Assembly (NCBI GenBank): GCA_001643675.2
Contig: LSRY02000041.1
Coordinates: 436,501-500,500, forward strand
Length of the DNA stretch: 64,000 bases
DNA from: Monocercomonoides exilis
Taxonomy: Eukaryota; Preaxostyla; Oxymonadida; Polymastigidae
Reading direction: 5' to 3'
Shown piece by piece: positions 46,100 through 58,700 of this stretch. How positions within the stretch are numbered: position 1 is the first letter of the stretch; the number at the start of each line of letters is the position of its first letter. A model generated the notes under the pieces. It was not told where the DNA came from, did not search any database, and saw nothing but the letters and a program-made list of their open reading frames with translations. The position numbers were made by a program, and so were the translations under genes.

Positions 46100-46499
46100 C
46101 TCCTCCCCTCAAGTTGAAAATCATTTTGCACATCTTTCAATTTTCTTTGAAGTGAATTCTTTGAATGATATATCAACGAAATATTCTTCTTATATTTTCT
46201 GAAAAAAAAAATAATCATTCTTTCAGGATCACCATTCTCATGAGTTCGTTCCACAACTCGACAAAGATAGGTGTATCACATGGAAGTGATATGAAGCGTG
46301 TCAAACTGAAGGATGAAGTTCAAAGACACAAAAAAATAAAGAAGCAGAAGTTGAGGAGGAGAAGATGAAGAAGTTGAAGAAAAGGAGAGTATAACGAAAG
46401 AGATCAAAAGGAAGAAGAAAAAATAGTATTCATATCCAGCTTCTCATCTCACTAAAGGTTATCCATCCATTTCATCTCAGTTGCCTTCACTCGTCTCCT

Positions 46500-46740
46500 C
46501 ACCTTCGCGGCTCACTCCAAAAATTGCCTCAGCATTATTACTATGCCACATCGACCCACCATCACATGCGTCGCCCGCAGCCATAAGAACACATGCAGCT
46601 CCTGGCTCAAAAAGGAGGCGGGACAGCACAGATACAGCTCAACACAATCCAGCGAGTATAGTTGAGCAGCCATATCGTAGTCACCAAACCCAATTCTCAA
46701 TCTCAAATGCAGCTTTCTGCTTTCAGAATTGTATTTGAAA
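46500..46740 (-). pseudogene. Short surface-protein gene fragment
   Basis: Near 46520-46600 the minus strand reads 'AAGDACDGGSMWHSNNAEAI' followed by 'FGVSRE', resembling the Cys-bearing, Trp-His/Asn motifs of the surface families ('ADACG', 'VWNSN'). The neighbouring sequence is in other frames. A fragment only. Confidence 0.35.
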
Positions 46741-47049
46741 GAGCGTAAATTCAATTCCTCAGCACTTTGAACCTTCTCATTCATTCCCTTCCTCTTCTTC
46801 TTCTCCAAAACCGCAACTTATGTCATAATCTGAATTCTTTCTGATTGTCGGTGCCAACGTAACAACCAATCGAACAGAACTTGTCGACAACTCAGGAGGA
46901 GTAGAGAAGAACTGCCTATACTGCTTTGAGAACGAACATGGGCCGGAGCAGTTGAAAGGGAAGCGAAATGATAAAGTATTCAGTACATGTCAAACTCCAC
47001 AAGGGAGTGAAGAACAGAACATGCAATTGTTAAACTGCTTTTGATGTGC

Positions 47050-48000
47050 TGAGAGCCGAAGGAAATGAAAGACAAGATGGAAGGTTTGGAAGAAGAGCTG
47101 AAGGATATCAGTTGTCATCATCAAAGTGAGTGGCTTGTGAAGCAAAAAAAATTGTTGCCATAGGGAGAAATGAGAGAGATGATGGAGAGAGAGTCAAATG
47201 AAGTGGAATCTAAAACAAAAGAAAAAGATAAGCAAGAGAAAGAAAAAGAAGGTGATGAAAATGGGAAAAAATAGCATTTACGAAAAAAGAATGAGGGTTG
47301 TGTCAAATTCAATGTTGATTTCGACTCATGAGCTGCAAGAGCAGGAACTTTGGAAGAGCTCGCAGTTTGTGAAAGAAGAATAAGACGAGTTTGTTAAAAA
47401 TGAGAAAGAAGAGGAAGGATTTTCAAGAAGGGGAGAGGAAGCCGCATTTGCAAAATTTGAACTAGTTGAAACAGAATTTGCGACGAGAAACGCAATTAAC
47501 TCAAAGACTGAAAGATTGAAAGAAAACAAAAGAAAAAACAGAAAACCAGATGATGCAAGGAAAGAAGCAAGTATTTTTTAAGGAAGAGAGTTAGCGGGGG
47601 TGTTAATAGAAGTTAGGCGAGTGGACGAGCTTGCGAAGATTCAGAAAAGTGGAAGGAATCCGAGCTTTTGATGAGAGATTATTTGCCTGCTTGTAGTGAT
47701 GTTATAACAGTGCATGAAGAGGAGAAAAGCATAGATGATATCTGAAAGCGCAAAAAACAACGAATTCATTGAACGACGAGTAGATGCGGTAAATGGGAAG
47801 GAAGAAAAACAGAGAGCAGAAGTCGAGCCAGTGCTCGTTCTGAAGATGCAAAGGAACTTGGTTATGATTCTGGAGGAAAAGATGAAGAAAGCAGAAGTGA
47901 TTTGGGAGAAGTGAGAAGAAGTCTTGAAAGACAGAGGAATTGAGGTGGAAGAGCAAAGGACTTTGTATAAATCAGCGGTCTTAACTTCTTCAGCCGTTGA
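47050..48000 (+). pseudogene. Decayed Lys/Glu-rich coiled-coil coding sequence
   Basis: The plus strand is purine-rich and translates in successive frames to highly charged helical pieces ('EMREMMERESNEVESKTKE', 'KDKQEKEKEGDEN', 'TLEELAVCERRIRR', 'VLVLKMQRNLVMILEEKMKK') separated by stops and frame changes. It resembles the remnant of a gene for a long coiled-coil protein. The minus-strand ORFs here are its shadows. Confidence 0.4.
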
Positions 48001-48029
48001 AAAGATCTCCCTTTTCGTCAACTTTGAAT

Positions 48030-49200
48030 TGGAGATGGGTTTTTTGTGAAATCATATGCAAAACGCTATGTATGCCAATATTCGCAGTATTCTCGCTCTT
48101 TTCAAACCCATTCTGACAAAATTTACTCAGCATCCAGAAAAATATCTGATGAAAGCTGATATTCTTTTTTATTCAAACAATTAACCGAATATGCACTTCC
48201 TCCTTGACCAAACGCTTTCTTCATTGATTTTCTTATTTTGCTCTTCTTTGACAATGTCCCCTCAATTCTGGGTCCAATTATCACCATTCCAACTCCCATG
48301 CTCTCTCAAATCATTCCTTTCTCTTCTTCTTTCTCAACATCCTTCACACTTCTTCCTTCATCTTTGACCATCAAGAGCGCCAATACACCGATAAATCGGC
48401 ACAAGCAATTTTTTCCACCTAATGTACTGCACCTTCTTTTTAAGCCCAATAGCTTTGTGCGCACTCTCGCATTTCTCATTTTGCAATTCACAAAACAATT
48501 ATTCTATGCAATGAACATATTCCATACCTCATATCAGCAAAGAATCCATCCAGAAATATAAACTACCCAGCATTTCAATTGCTGAATGCTTCTGTTCTTT
48601 CGTTCACAACAATAGAATTATTCTTTTGAGTGATGCTTCTCATGAGGAGAACAATGACTCTTTCTCAGAAGCGATACGAGACTCGAGCGCAAAACACATA
48701 TCTCTTCTGCGTCTTCCTCATTCGTTCACTTTCTCGTTCACACAGAACGGGCTAAACTTTGTGAAAAGAAAAACGTGATTAAAGAGAAGATTTGCAGAAG
48801 CTGTTGGAGTAATCGAGGATCGCAGTGATAAGAATTATGAAAAAGTGCAAAAAGGAGAATCTGACAATATCAGAGTCATATTCGAAAGAAGATTTTGATG
48901 AGGAAGAGTGGAAAGGGAAGGAAGAAGAGCGAAGGATATAGAAGAAAGTTGTTTGATCTATGGATCTGGAAAAGAGAAAGAGATGCTAAGATAAAGTTTG
49001 ATATTGTTTTTAGTGTAATTTGATAATCTTCAATTTCGTTTAACGTTTGATGAAGCCGTTGAGCTATATGGTTGTTTTGAAAACTTGGTGACTTCATTTC
49101 AAATGAAGAAAAAGAAAATTCATTTTTTTTTACAGAATATTTTAATTTTCGAAAAATTTGCAATATTTTCCAGATCTTTCAATATTTTTTTCTTTTATAA
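48030..49200. other. Unassigned debris at the right of the 6.2-kb block
   Basis: Short ORFs (48238-48561 plus strand, 48876-49163 minus strand) without recognisable features. Composition suggests more decayed coding DNA before the AT-rich right end. Confidence 0.3.
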
Positions 49201-49862
49201 CCTCTGTTTTACATGTTAAGAACTTTTATTTTATCTTTCTGATGAATTTGTTGGATTAACTTTATTAATTTTTGGTTTATTTTTATCAAACTTGATCAAT
49301 AATTTGTTTTTCACTCATAATAATAAAAAAGGTTTGTTTTTTTGCATATAATAATAAAACAAATACATATTACAGAAATAAAAGCTTAATACTTGTAAAA
49401 AAATCAATTTTACTCTTTGATCAATAAATACCACTATTGATTTTATTTTTTCGATTTTTGATCTTTTTTTATGATGTCAAAAAAAATCACCCATATAATT
49501 TTTTAAAAAAAAATATAAATTCATTTCAGTATAAAAAATTAATGTTTTTCAATTTTTTCTCCAAATAAACTTGAATAATATAATTGACAAATAAATTCTT
49601 GTTTTTTGTTATTCAAAATATTGTGACTGATTATTCACAATTTTTTATTGGGAATTATAGAGAATGCATTTTTTTACAAAATATTTTTATCTTTTGAGTG
49701 ATGATTTTCGAAAATGAAAAAAAAATTAATAAATTGATTTATTGATTGTTTCATTTTCAGGAAACAGTTTTCTTCGAGAAATAATATTTGATAGGTTAAA
49801 AAATAACTTGAACTTTTCTGAAATCCATTCTCGAGAAAAATTAAAAATATCAGTTTTATATA

Positions 49863-50121
49863 TGGGTGATTATTTTTGAAATCATATCTTTTTTCGGGGT
49901 GTTGATTTTTCAAAGATTGTTTGTTTTTAGAAAGAAAATTTTAATTCAAAAGTGAAAAAGCATGATAATTGTTTTTTAAAACAAATGGTTTTTCCGAGTC
50001 AAAGATTAAAATGCATTCAATAAGCCTTTTCACTTTTCAATTCTTTTTTATTGATATTAAAGAAATATATTTGCACCGAAATATTTGAATGAAAAAATAT
50101 GATTTCAAAAATAATCACCCA
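49863..50121. mobile_element. 259-bp MITE, TGRGTGATT family, copy 2
   Basis: Ends TGGGTGATTATTTTTGAAAT (49863) and ATTTCAAAAATAATCACCCA (to 50121) are perfect inverted repeats over 20 bp, with TA on the left (49861-49862). The interior matches copy 1 at 42546-42802 in block order. No coding capacity. Confidence 0.85.
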
Positions 50122-50847
50122 ATATGTTCATCCAATTTCAGATAATCCTTCTCAAAATTCAAACATTTTGATTTCATTGTATTTTTTTATCTAATGTCAA
50201 CGGTTACCAAAAATTGAAGAAACAACAAAATATTTCAGCAAAGGCAAACAACACCGTTTCAAATTGTAAAATATGAAGGAATATTCTAAGATTGATAACA
50301 TGGAATTTATTTCTTTATACTGCAACATATTTGATCGAATGAATTTCATTTCCTTTTTTGATATTTCATTATAGAAGTCGAAAGATTAAAACCCTTAAAA
50401 TGACAAACCATTGCGAACTTTCTGCATCAGACCTTCAAAAAAAATGGCGTGTGCTGAAATTTGGAAATTTAACAGCATTTCTGTGAAAATTTTTGAAATA
50501 AAATAAGATAATGTTTCTTCACATCGTGTGGTAATTGGAAATGGTATTTTATTGAAAGGCGCTTGATATCGAGGAGCAAATGCCCACAGAAACAATAGAG
50601 ATGATTGCATCAATGAAATCCTTTTATCTATCCAGACCAAGTGATTGAGACAATGGAAAACAAAACACTTGTTTTTTCCTTTCAGAAAGGAAGATTGTTC
50701 GAAGAAAAGATTTCCATTTTGTGATCTGAAATATGAATTTCTCATCTCTTCATGATTATTTTTTATTATTAAGATGAAAGATTATTATGAAGAAAACTCT
50801 CAGGAAAAAACAAAAAAAAATTTCCATGTATTTCAGCTGCATATAAT
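50122..50847. other. AT-rich stretch upstream of the transposase relic
   Basis: A minus-strand ORF (50395-50745) has ordinary composition but no recognisable motif. The missing N-terminal exon of the transposase relic could lie here, joined by the TATTTCAG acceptor at 50828-50835. Confidence 0.35.
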
Positions 50848-52061
50848 ATGATCGATCATAACAAAATTCTCAAATTTGCATCGTCCAAATTGATGGAACT
50901 ATCAAAAATGTTGGCACAGTCACCTGATGATATCAGAAAATGGTTGAATCAATTCCAAAAAGTTTTGGAAACAAACAATTTTGGTGAAAACGGTATGTTT
51001 AATTTCGATGTCACATCAACGAGATGTGGAGAAAGCTCATGCAAGCTGCGTGTGTGTTTAAGAAATCAAATACCTCCTTCACACCCAATTCCCAACAAAA
51101 CAACAAATTCGACTCTATGTGTTTGCGTTTGTGCTGATGGATCGTCTTTGCCTTCTTTTCTTCTGTCTTCCAGTCGAAAGCTTCCAATAGAATTTCGAAC
51201 CCTAACGTCATTCAACATTCGTTTTCTCTCATCATCTTCAGGATGTAAAAATTCATCAATTTTTGAAACCATCATGATTTCCCATTGGATTCCATCGATT
51301 AAAACAAAAATGAAACTCTTGAATATGTCAAAGGCTGTTTTCCTTCTTGATAATCATCCTTCTCACATCAATGATAAGTTGAGAAATGCGCAGAAAAACA
51401 AGGAATAACTGTCATCAGATTTCCTCTAAATCTTACTCATCTTCTTTAGCAATGCGACAGTGGCATATTTGAAAGATTTAAAAAGACTTTTAATGACAAT
51501 TTCAACCCATCGAAGACACATTCTTCCTCTTCGTTTCGAAGTGAATTGGAAAAAGTTCTTCCTGAAGTACTCACTTCTTCAACACCTCCATCAACAATAA
51601 AAAGCGCGTATCAGATTACTGGTATTTGGCCTGTGATGGCAGCATCTGTTCTGTCAAAAGTTTCTGGTTCACCCATTTCGCAAAGAACAAAGAAAAAATC
51701 AAACTGGGACTCGGAGTTGTGTGGAATATTTTCTCCCACAAACATAAAAATAAAAACAAGAAGAAGTCATATGGAGAGCAGCAACTTGAATCCAGCAGAT
51801 AGTGAGGAAACATCTGTGGCAAATTTTCCAGACATAAAGGATGGCAGCATTCCTGTGAAAAGTTTGACGAAAAAAGAGAAGAAATATAGAAGTCAGTTCA
51901 GGAAAATGCTGAGTGACAAAAATGAGAGAAATGAGAAAAGTTTGAATGATGAGAAAACATTTAACAAGTATGAATTGAGAGAAAGAAAATTAAATAAAAA
52001 GATACTTTTCATTTCTGTCGATGATGATGAAAACTTTGCGAAGAGTTTTTGTGTCATATAG
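50848..52061 (+). pseudogene. Second DDE transposase relic (pogo-like)
   Basis: The DDE core is readable: first Asp in 'FNFDVTSTRCGE', second in 'KAVFLLDNHPSHINDKL', third in 'QCDSGIFERFKK'. An exon starting after the TATTTCAG near 50836 precedes it. The frame shifts by one base in the A-run near 51398, then 'GITVIRFPLNLTHLL' leads into an in-frame TAG (51447-51449) exactly where pogo-like enzymes have Gln of the LLQP.D motif. After that the frame is open to 52061 with a basic, Lys/Glu-rich tail ('TKKEKKYRSQFRKMLSDKN'). All three acidic residues are kept, so decay is recent or the stop is not what it seems. The HTH exon was not found. It is divergent from the 18693 relic. Confidence 0.8.
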
Positions 52062-52793
52062 ACTCTCGTTAACAAATTCCAATACAATTCTTTTCTTGAA
52101 AAAGTATGTGTGTATTTTGACTTTTTCGTTAATAAATATAAAGATTGTTATTCATTAGGATGTTTTGATTTTTTATTCAAAAAAGATAATCAAAATTAAC
52201 TTTTTACTTAAAGAAAATTTGTGTAAATAATCAAAGAAGAATATCCCCCAGTTAAAGAAAAAGTACCGTGTTTTAGAACGATGGTATGTGTTTTTGTTTT
52301 TTTATAAATATTAAATTCTAAAATTATTATATTTCGTTCCATATACATTGCCATATCAAACACTTTTCCCAAACTTATAATTAAACAACAACAGAAAAAG
52401 TTGGTTATAAATTTGTTATTTTTTCATGAAAGCAAAAAATTTGACCAGCATTGTTGAGTTTGAAATTATTTTCTTCTCATAAAAATAATTTCATATTCAA
52501 TAAATTCATTCAATTAAAGGAAGTGAGCAATGGTTAGTTGCTAAAAATATTAAAATTGTAAGAATTAAAAAAGTTATTAATTATTTTGTAGTTTCATTGA
52601 CTTTCTTCCAGTTTCATTATACCTCTTTAAATTACTAAGTTATTTAAAATATTATCCTTTGAAAATAACTTTCAGGCACAACGAGCAAAATAATCAAATT
52701 CAACAACAATATGAGATGAAAAGAAAAAACACGTACTTTGAAAATATTTCAAAAATATTTCAATAAATGAAAATTACTCAAAAAGAGATAATT
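52062..52793. other. Spacer before the large minus-strand gene
   Basis: AT-rich, no supported feature. It contains the 3' flanks of both neighbours. Confidence 0.5.
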
Positions 52794-55700
52794 TCAAACA
52801 TCAAATTCTACATCTTTCTCCTTTCCGCAAACTATCTTCCCAAGTAATCTGGATACACGCCTTATCAATAACAAGAAAATGAATGAAAAATCTGACGATG
52901 ATATAATTGAAGAATTCTTGATGGAAGAAAAACCATAAAGCAAAGAAAGCAAAGAAGAAGCAAAAGGCTGAAGCTTTCCAGATGCGAACGAAGAAAAAGT
53001 ATCTGCATTAGAACAAGAGCATATAACATTGCAATTGTCCTTGCATACACTTGAACCCTTCAAAGAATCAAGTCTTCCCAAGCTGAACAAAAGAAATCGA
53101 AGAAGACAACGAATAGCTTCAGGAGGAAATTGCAACACATAAGTTGAAGAGAAACGGTTAATGATTTGCCTGAGAACAATCTCGAGCCTTGACCAAACAA
53201 AATCCTGAAGAAAACTTGCTGCTCTAAACGACGAAGATGAAAAATGACGATGCGACGAAAGATGGAACAAAACAGAAATCGAAAGTCGAGAAGAACGCAG
53301 ACTCCTTTCCAACAAAGAAAGATGTGTGGGACTTTCAACAAATGCGTTTGTGCGAAGAGAGTTTGCTGTCGTTAACAAAACTGAAGATGCAATTTGAATT
53401 AAATAACTCAAAGAAGATCGAAATGCAAGCAATATTGATGGATCTGATTGTCTCATTAAATCAATTTTGAGTGAATCAATGTTACACTTTTCCTCTTTGC
53501 TAGGCATATCTTCCTTTTCTTGGATTGAATCCTTCTTTTCATCTTTGTTACGCTTATCACCTGAATGCAATTGTGAGAAACTTATATATGAAGCTGATAA
53601 AAGCAACTGCTGATGTGCAAATGAATACAAAATAAATTGTTGAATTTCTCTCTTTCTCCACCAAATCGTTGAAATTGTTGGGAAATCTGGAGATTTCATA
53701 AAAAGTGAATACAAATGGAAAGGAAGAGATGCAAATGATGGCTGATATTCTCCGTCTTGATCTTCAATTTCGTCATCTTCGTTTCCACCCCGATGAAATG
53801 ATCCCTCTTCTTCACTCTTTTCCAGTTCTTCTTTTACAACTTTTCTCTCAAATTCCTGTTTTTGAGGTGAAACTTGCGCGGACAATGGCATTAGAGGAGG
53901 CGGGGGAGGAGAAGGCGAAGGTGAAGGAGAGTTGTGTCTCCTGGTGATAAACTCAGAAAGCTTCATTTTTTTGTCTTTTGCACCAACACTTTTCGGTTCA
54001 AGCGCAAATGAGACATGCGACGTGGTCGGTGTCTTTCGACCGTCTTCCTTGTCTTTCTCCGCTTCCTTTTCATTCTCCATCAAACTCATTTCTTTATCCA
54101 CAACCATAAACCCAGATGTAGGCTGCTTCAGTGCAACTGAGCGAAATGACGGAGAAGGAGTAGAACGCGTGGAAGAAGGAAGAGAAACGCTTTGCTCTTC
54201 AGTTGATTCTGCCGATAAGGTTGTGATAGCTTTGAGATTTGTAGGCGACGATGACGGAGACCGTAACGAAGGAGAAGAAAGAGAGGACGCAGAAGAAGGA
54301 AATGCAGACGAGTGCATAGAAGAGGTGTGATATGGAGGAGGATTTGGAGAAGAAGAGGAAGAAGGAGGAAACAAAGGTTGTGAATTGTTAGAGTGACTGT
54401 TTGAAGAAGAGGCAGAAGAAGAAGAAGGATGCAAACGATGCAGATGAAGAAGGTGTTTATGAGAATGATGACGATGAGCTTCTTTTTCCTCTTTATTGCT
54501 TTCGTATTTCGGCAGAAATCTTCTTTGTCGCTGAAATGAAGCAGAGACAAATGTTGATTCAGAAGAAGAAGAAGATGGAGAAGAAGAATTCATTTGCTCA
54601 CTGTCTTCAGATTGAGATGCTTGTGAGTTCGAAGATGAACGAACAGAAAAACTATCTTCCACCGTTTTGCTTTCGTTCCTTTCTCCTTTTCTTTTCTTTG
54701 ATGTTCTCTTTGATGTTCTATTTTTCACTCTTTTTCTTTCCATTTTAAGAGGGATACACTCGCATTCACTCAACGAATACATATGCCAGTTGTCATCTAC
54801 CTCGCTAACCCATTCCGTCTCATTCAACATTCGCTCCACGTCTTTCTCTGTTTCTTCATCATACTCAGCAACAATCCCCTTGTTCTCTCTATCTCCCTTC
54901 ACATTCTTTTCTTTTCTTTGATTCGCGAATTCCTTAAGCGAATTTTGTAAAATATCTGATTTCAATGATGGAACAGATATATTGTCTTGTGAATACTTGT
55001 TGTCATCCAAAATACGTGGCTCATCCGTTCTCTCTCTTCCACAACCGATAAAAGTATTCTTGTTCCTTTTTGTGTAATTCAAAACGTTTTCCATTTTGCT
55101 CACTTCATCTGCAACATCCTGAAAGAATGAAATGCTTAAATTAACTCTTTCTTTTAGTTCTTTATCATCCATCTTTTCAATCTCATTTTTTTCTTCTCCT
55201 TCGTTTCCTTTTTTCTTCTTTCCAGTTAACCTCTCTCTTCTTCTTCTTCTTCTTTCTCTTTGTTTTCTGCCTGCAATTATCCTTCTCTCGTTCTCATGTA
55301 ATCTTTTTGCTTCTCTCTTCTCTTCTTCCTCTTTGATATCTTCTCCATCTTCAAAAATATTCAATATTTCAATCGGACGGAACAGAGAAGAACAAGAACT
55401 CGAATGAACGTGCCGATGATGGTGCTTGCGAAGTGCTCTCGGAATCTCATCGGCTGGCCATTCTTCTCCCGACAGACATTCGTTTACTGATGCGCCCCAA
55501 TTCGAAGTATTCGAAGCTGACATGGATTTATTGAGCGAACCAAATGCAGAAGTCAAAGGCAAGGAAGCCATTTGCGGTGAAGAAGAAGGCAAAATAAAGT
55601 TCTGTTTTGTTTGTTTTTTATTTGGTATCTGAAAGAAAGATAGCTTCTTTTGTTCTGTTTGAAGAACAGTCACAAACGCCATATCAGAAGGATCCGATGA

Positions 55701-58700
55701 ATCAGAGGATTTTTGCAGGTATTGATAGGACGAGGATGAGAAAGAAGGAGAAGGAGGAGACGCTGTGTACATCATCGGGGAACGAGATGAAGAAAGGTTT
55801 GAAGCATATTTCTGTACAGACACAGATGTAAGGGCCGAAATGATGTGTGGAAAGACCTCCAAAAAGAAAGATGAAGATGAAGATGAAGCGGATGCTGAAG
55901 CCGATAATAATAATGATGATGGAGAAAATGACAGTGAACTTTTCTTCAATGTCAATGCATCCTCTGAAGCGTTTGATGCTGAGTCATTCAACTCAGGCCA
56001 TGTGCACTTAACAATGCTGTCGCTCAATTGCACCATCTTTTTCAGCATTTCCTGTTTTTCACTCAAAGTCTTTTCTGCTTTGCTCTCATCGTTTTCACAT
56101 GATAATTCATTCACTTCTTCACTTTCTCTTTCTCTTTCCTCTTCTTTCCCTGTTTCTTTGGTTAATCTTGCCATAAACACAGAAGTCATCAGCAAAGCAG
56201 GACCGCACAGGGGATGATGTGGAAGAAGCAGAAACTGATACATTCGCTGCAGGAATTGCGAATAAAACGAAAAAGTTGAAGAAGTTAATGAAGAAACAGA
56301 ATCTGATCCGAAAAGTGTGGCGAATGGAGAAAAATGAGCCAATAATGTGATAACAGACAAGCACAGTGAAATGAACTTGCAGCACACAAGAAAATGACAC
56401 AAAAACAACTGACTTTCAAGATGTGGATACGATAAAGCAACAACTGGACGTGATGAAAATGGTAAATGCTTTGATGTTGACCTTCGAGAAGTTTTCGAAG
56501 AAGACTTCTCAGTTATGTTTTCATTTGCAGCTTCAGTTTTATCGATCAAATCTCTTCTATAGTCTTCATTTCCTTCCTCCTCCTCCCACTCTTCACTCAC
56601 TCTCTGTTTTGCTCCGACCTTTTCTTCAAAAGATGGGACAGATAGAATATCTTTCCATTCCTTTGCCTGATGCAAATGCTCAACAGAAACAAGAGTTAAC
56701 AACCCAAAGTCAAGAAGCATCAGAAGAGCAGCAAAAGAAGTCGAGAAAATGCGGTTGAGAGCAGAATCAGAAAAGAACGAAGCAGAAAGGTTAGATAAAT
56801 TGGAAGATAATATCGTATCACAGCTCTGAATTCCACTCACAAACTCTTCTTCTTTTGTTCCAAAAGGCGAATCAAACATAAAATGATCAGAATCAAATTG
56901 AGAAGAAAGAGACTGATATGGTGGACAATCTACAGGAACAGTTGAACTACTGCTGTAGAAAGCATAAAGAGTGGAATGGAGAATGATGTGGAAAGCAGAA
57001 AGATGCAGGAAAGGCAAACGAATGCGTTTGGTGTCATTGACAAAGTTTGATTTCAGTTGAGAAGGGATTATCAGCGAGGAAGAAATGGCAGGGAAGAGAG
57101 AAGTGGAAAAGACAGAAGGAGATATCAATGGAACTGGTGTTGATGGACTGGAAGGTGAAGAAGAAGAAGAAGAAGAAGATGCAGCTGACAATACGGAAGA
57201 GTGCAAAGAAGTCAACGAGGAAGGAGGTAACGGAGCTGAGATGCTTGGGGAAGAAGAAGGAGATGGATAAGGTGAAGAAGACAGTGAAGGAATAAGAGAA
57301 TGCAGATGATGCTCAACGAGAAGGGAAGAAGTAGAGTTTCCAAGAGAAGAAGCGGTGACGTTCACAAGCATTGAAGAAGGAGGAAGAGGAACATCAGATC
57401 CAGTGACTGGATCAACACTTGAGGTGCACGGGTTTGAAAATGAGTACAAGGAAGAAAAAGATGTTGATTGAGAAGGGTTATTCAAAGAAGAGTATTGAAG
57501 TGTGGCAAAATGGAGAGGAGGAATAGAAAGTGCAGAGAGAGCTGAAATAACAACAAGACCACAAATAGAATCAACGCTCGTCAGTTTTGGATGAGGATTC
57601 TCTCCTTCCCATTCAGATGAGTTTGAGAGGAATGAAGATGCAGAGGAAGTCAAAAGTTTCGATGACAATGGAAGATCATTAGAATCAGAACTTTGAATGT
57701 GTTCAACCTCAACTTCATCTTCTTTCTTTTCCATTTTTCCATTTTCACTTGTTCTTTCTTTGCTCATCATTAAACATTTTCGACTTTTCATTTCTAGGAT
57801 GTCTTTCTCTTCTTCTGTTCCATCAGACTCAATCGAATCACAAATATTCAGCCCTTTGCCCCAGTCTCCCTCTTCTTCACCTTCTCCTCCATTTCCACTC
57901 CCATTCTTCTCTTTCTCTTCCATTCCCCTCAATTCTTTCTCATATTCTTCTTCTTCTTCCTCTTCATCTTCGTCTTCAATCCGATTGATTCTATGCGAAT
58001 AGTCCGAGAACGCTTCCTGTTGGCTGCTCAGATCTTTGAACAAACCGACTGTTCTGAACGAATGAGGAGAGAGAAACAGAAGAGGATTGATAAGAGAAGG
58101 CGAAAGACGAAGAAAAGGCAGTGAAAATTGGGTCGGAGAAAGCGAATGAATACTCGGATTGACACTGGATGAGACAGAAGAAGGAGAAGGAGAAGAGAAA
58201 AGATGACGGCAAGATGAAATAAAGAAAGGGGAAGGAGGAGGATGAGGATAAGTAGATGGAACAAGAGTGCGACAGTAATAGCGAAGAACAGAAATCGGAG
58301 GATACGATGAAGAAGACAAAGAAGAAGGAGATTGGGAAGGAGACGGAAGAGGAGCAAATGCTGGTTTGTTTGAAGGCATAACAGAAGGCTTTTTGATTGT
58401 GTTATAAGAAGTGAAGGAAGAAGGATTAACAGGATATGCATATGCAGAAGACGAAAGAGACACATCTTTTTCTTTCTTGAAATCTTTATTAACTTCAGTT
58501 TCACATACTGTTTTTTCATCTTCTTGTTCTTTTTCTGATCTCTTTTCCTTCTTTTCAAAACAATTTTCTTTTTCTCTTTTTTCTTCTTCCTCTTTCAACT
58601 TCTCAGCCATCAGACAATAATTCACAGCAGATGGATTGCGCGGAGTCCAGAGAAGAAGCAGAAATGCCAAATGGATAGCTTTTTGATGAGTCAGCGCGCA

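Larger units (their letters stand above)
43273..49493. mobile_element. 6.2-kb TIR-bounded block enclosing gene debris (putative composite element)
   Basis: The left end is TGGGTGATTTTTTTTGATAT at 43273 and the right end is its complement (…TCAAAAAAAATCACCCA) ending at 49493, each next to a TA (43271-43272, 49494-49495). Identity is about 28 of 30 bp at the tips (TGATATCATAAAAA against TGACATCATAAAAA), followed by GATCAAAAAT on both sides; matches fade further in. The ends resemble those of the MITEs at 42546 and 49863. Inside are decayed surface-protein fragments, Lys/Glu-rich coding debris and long simple repeats, but no recognisable transposase. Either a non-autonomous element that carries host DNA, or two solitary ends that happen to face each other. 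Confidence 0.4.

Noticed and set aside
43273-49493. Maverick/Polinton-type large element
   Set aside because: It is 6.2 kb with ~30-bp ends, and I see no polymerase B, integrase or capsid-like ORF inside.
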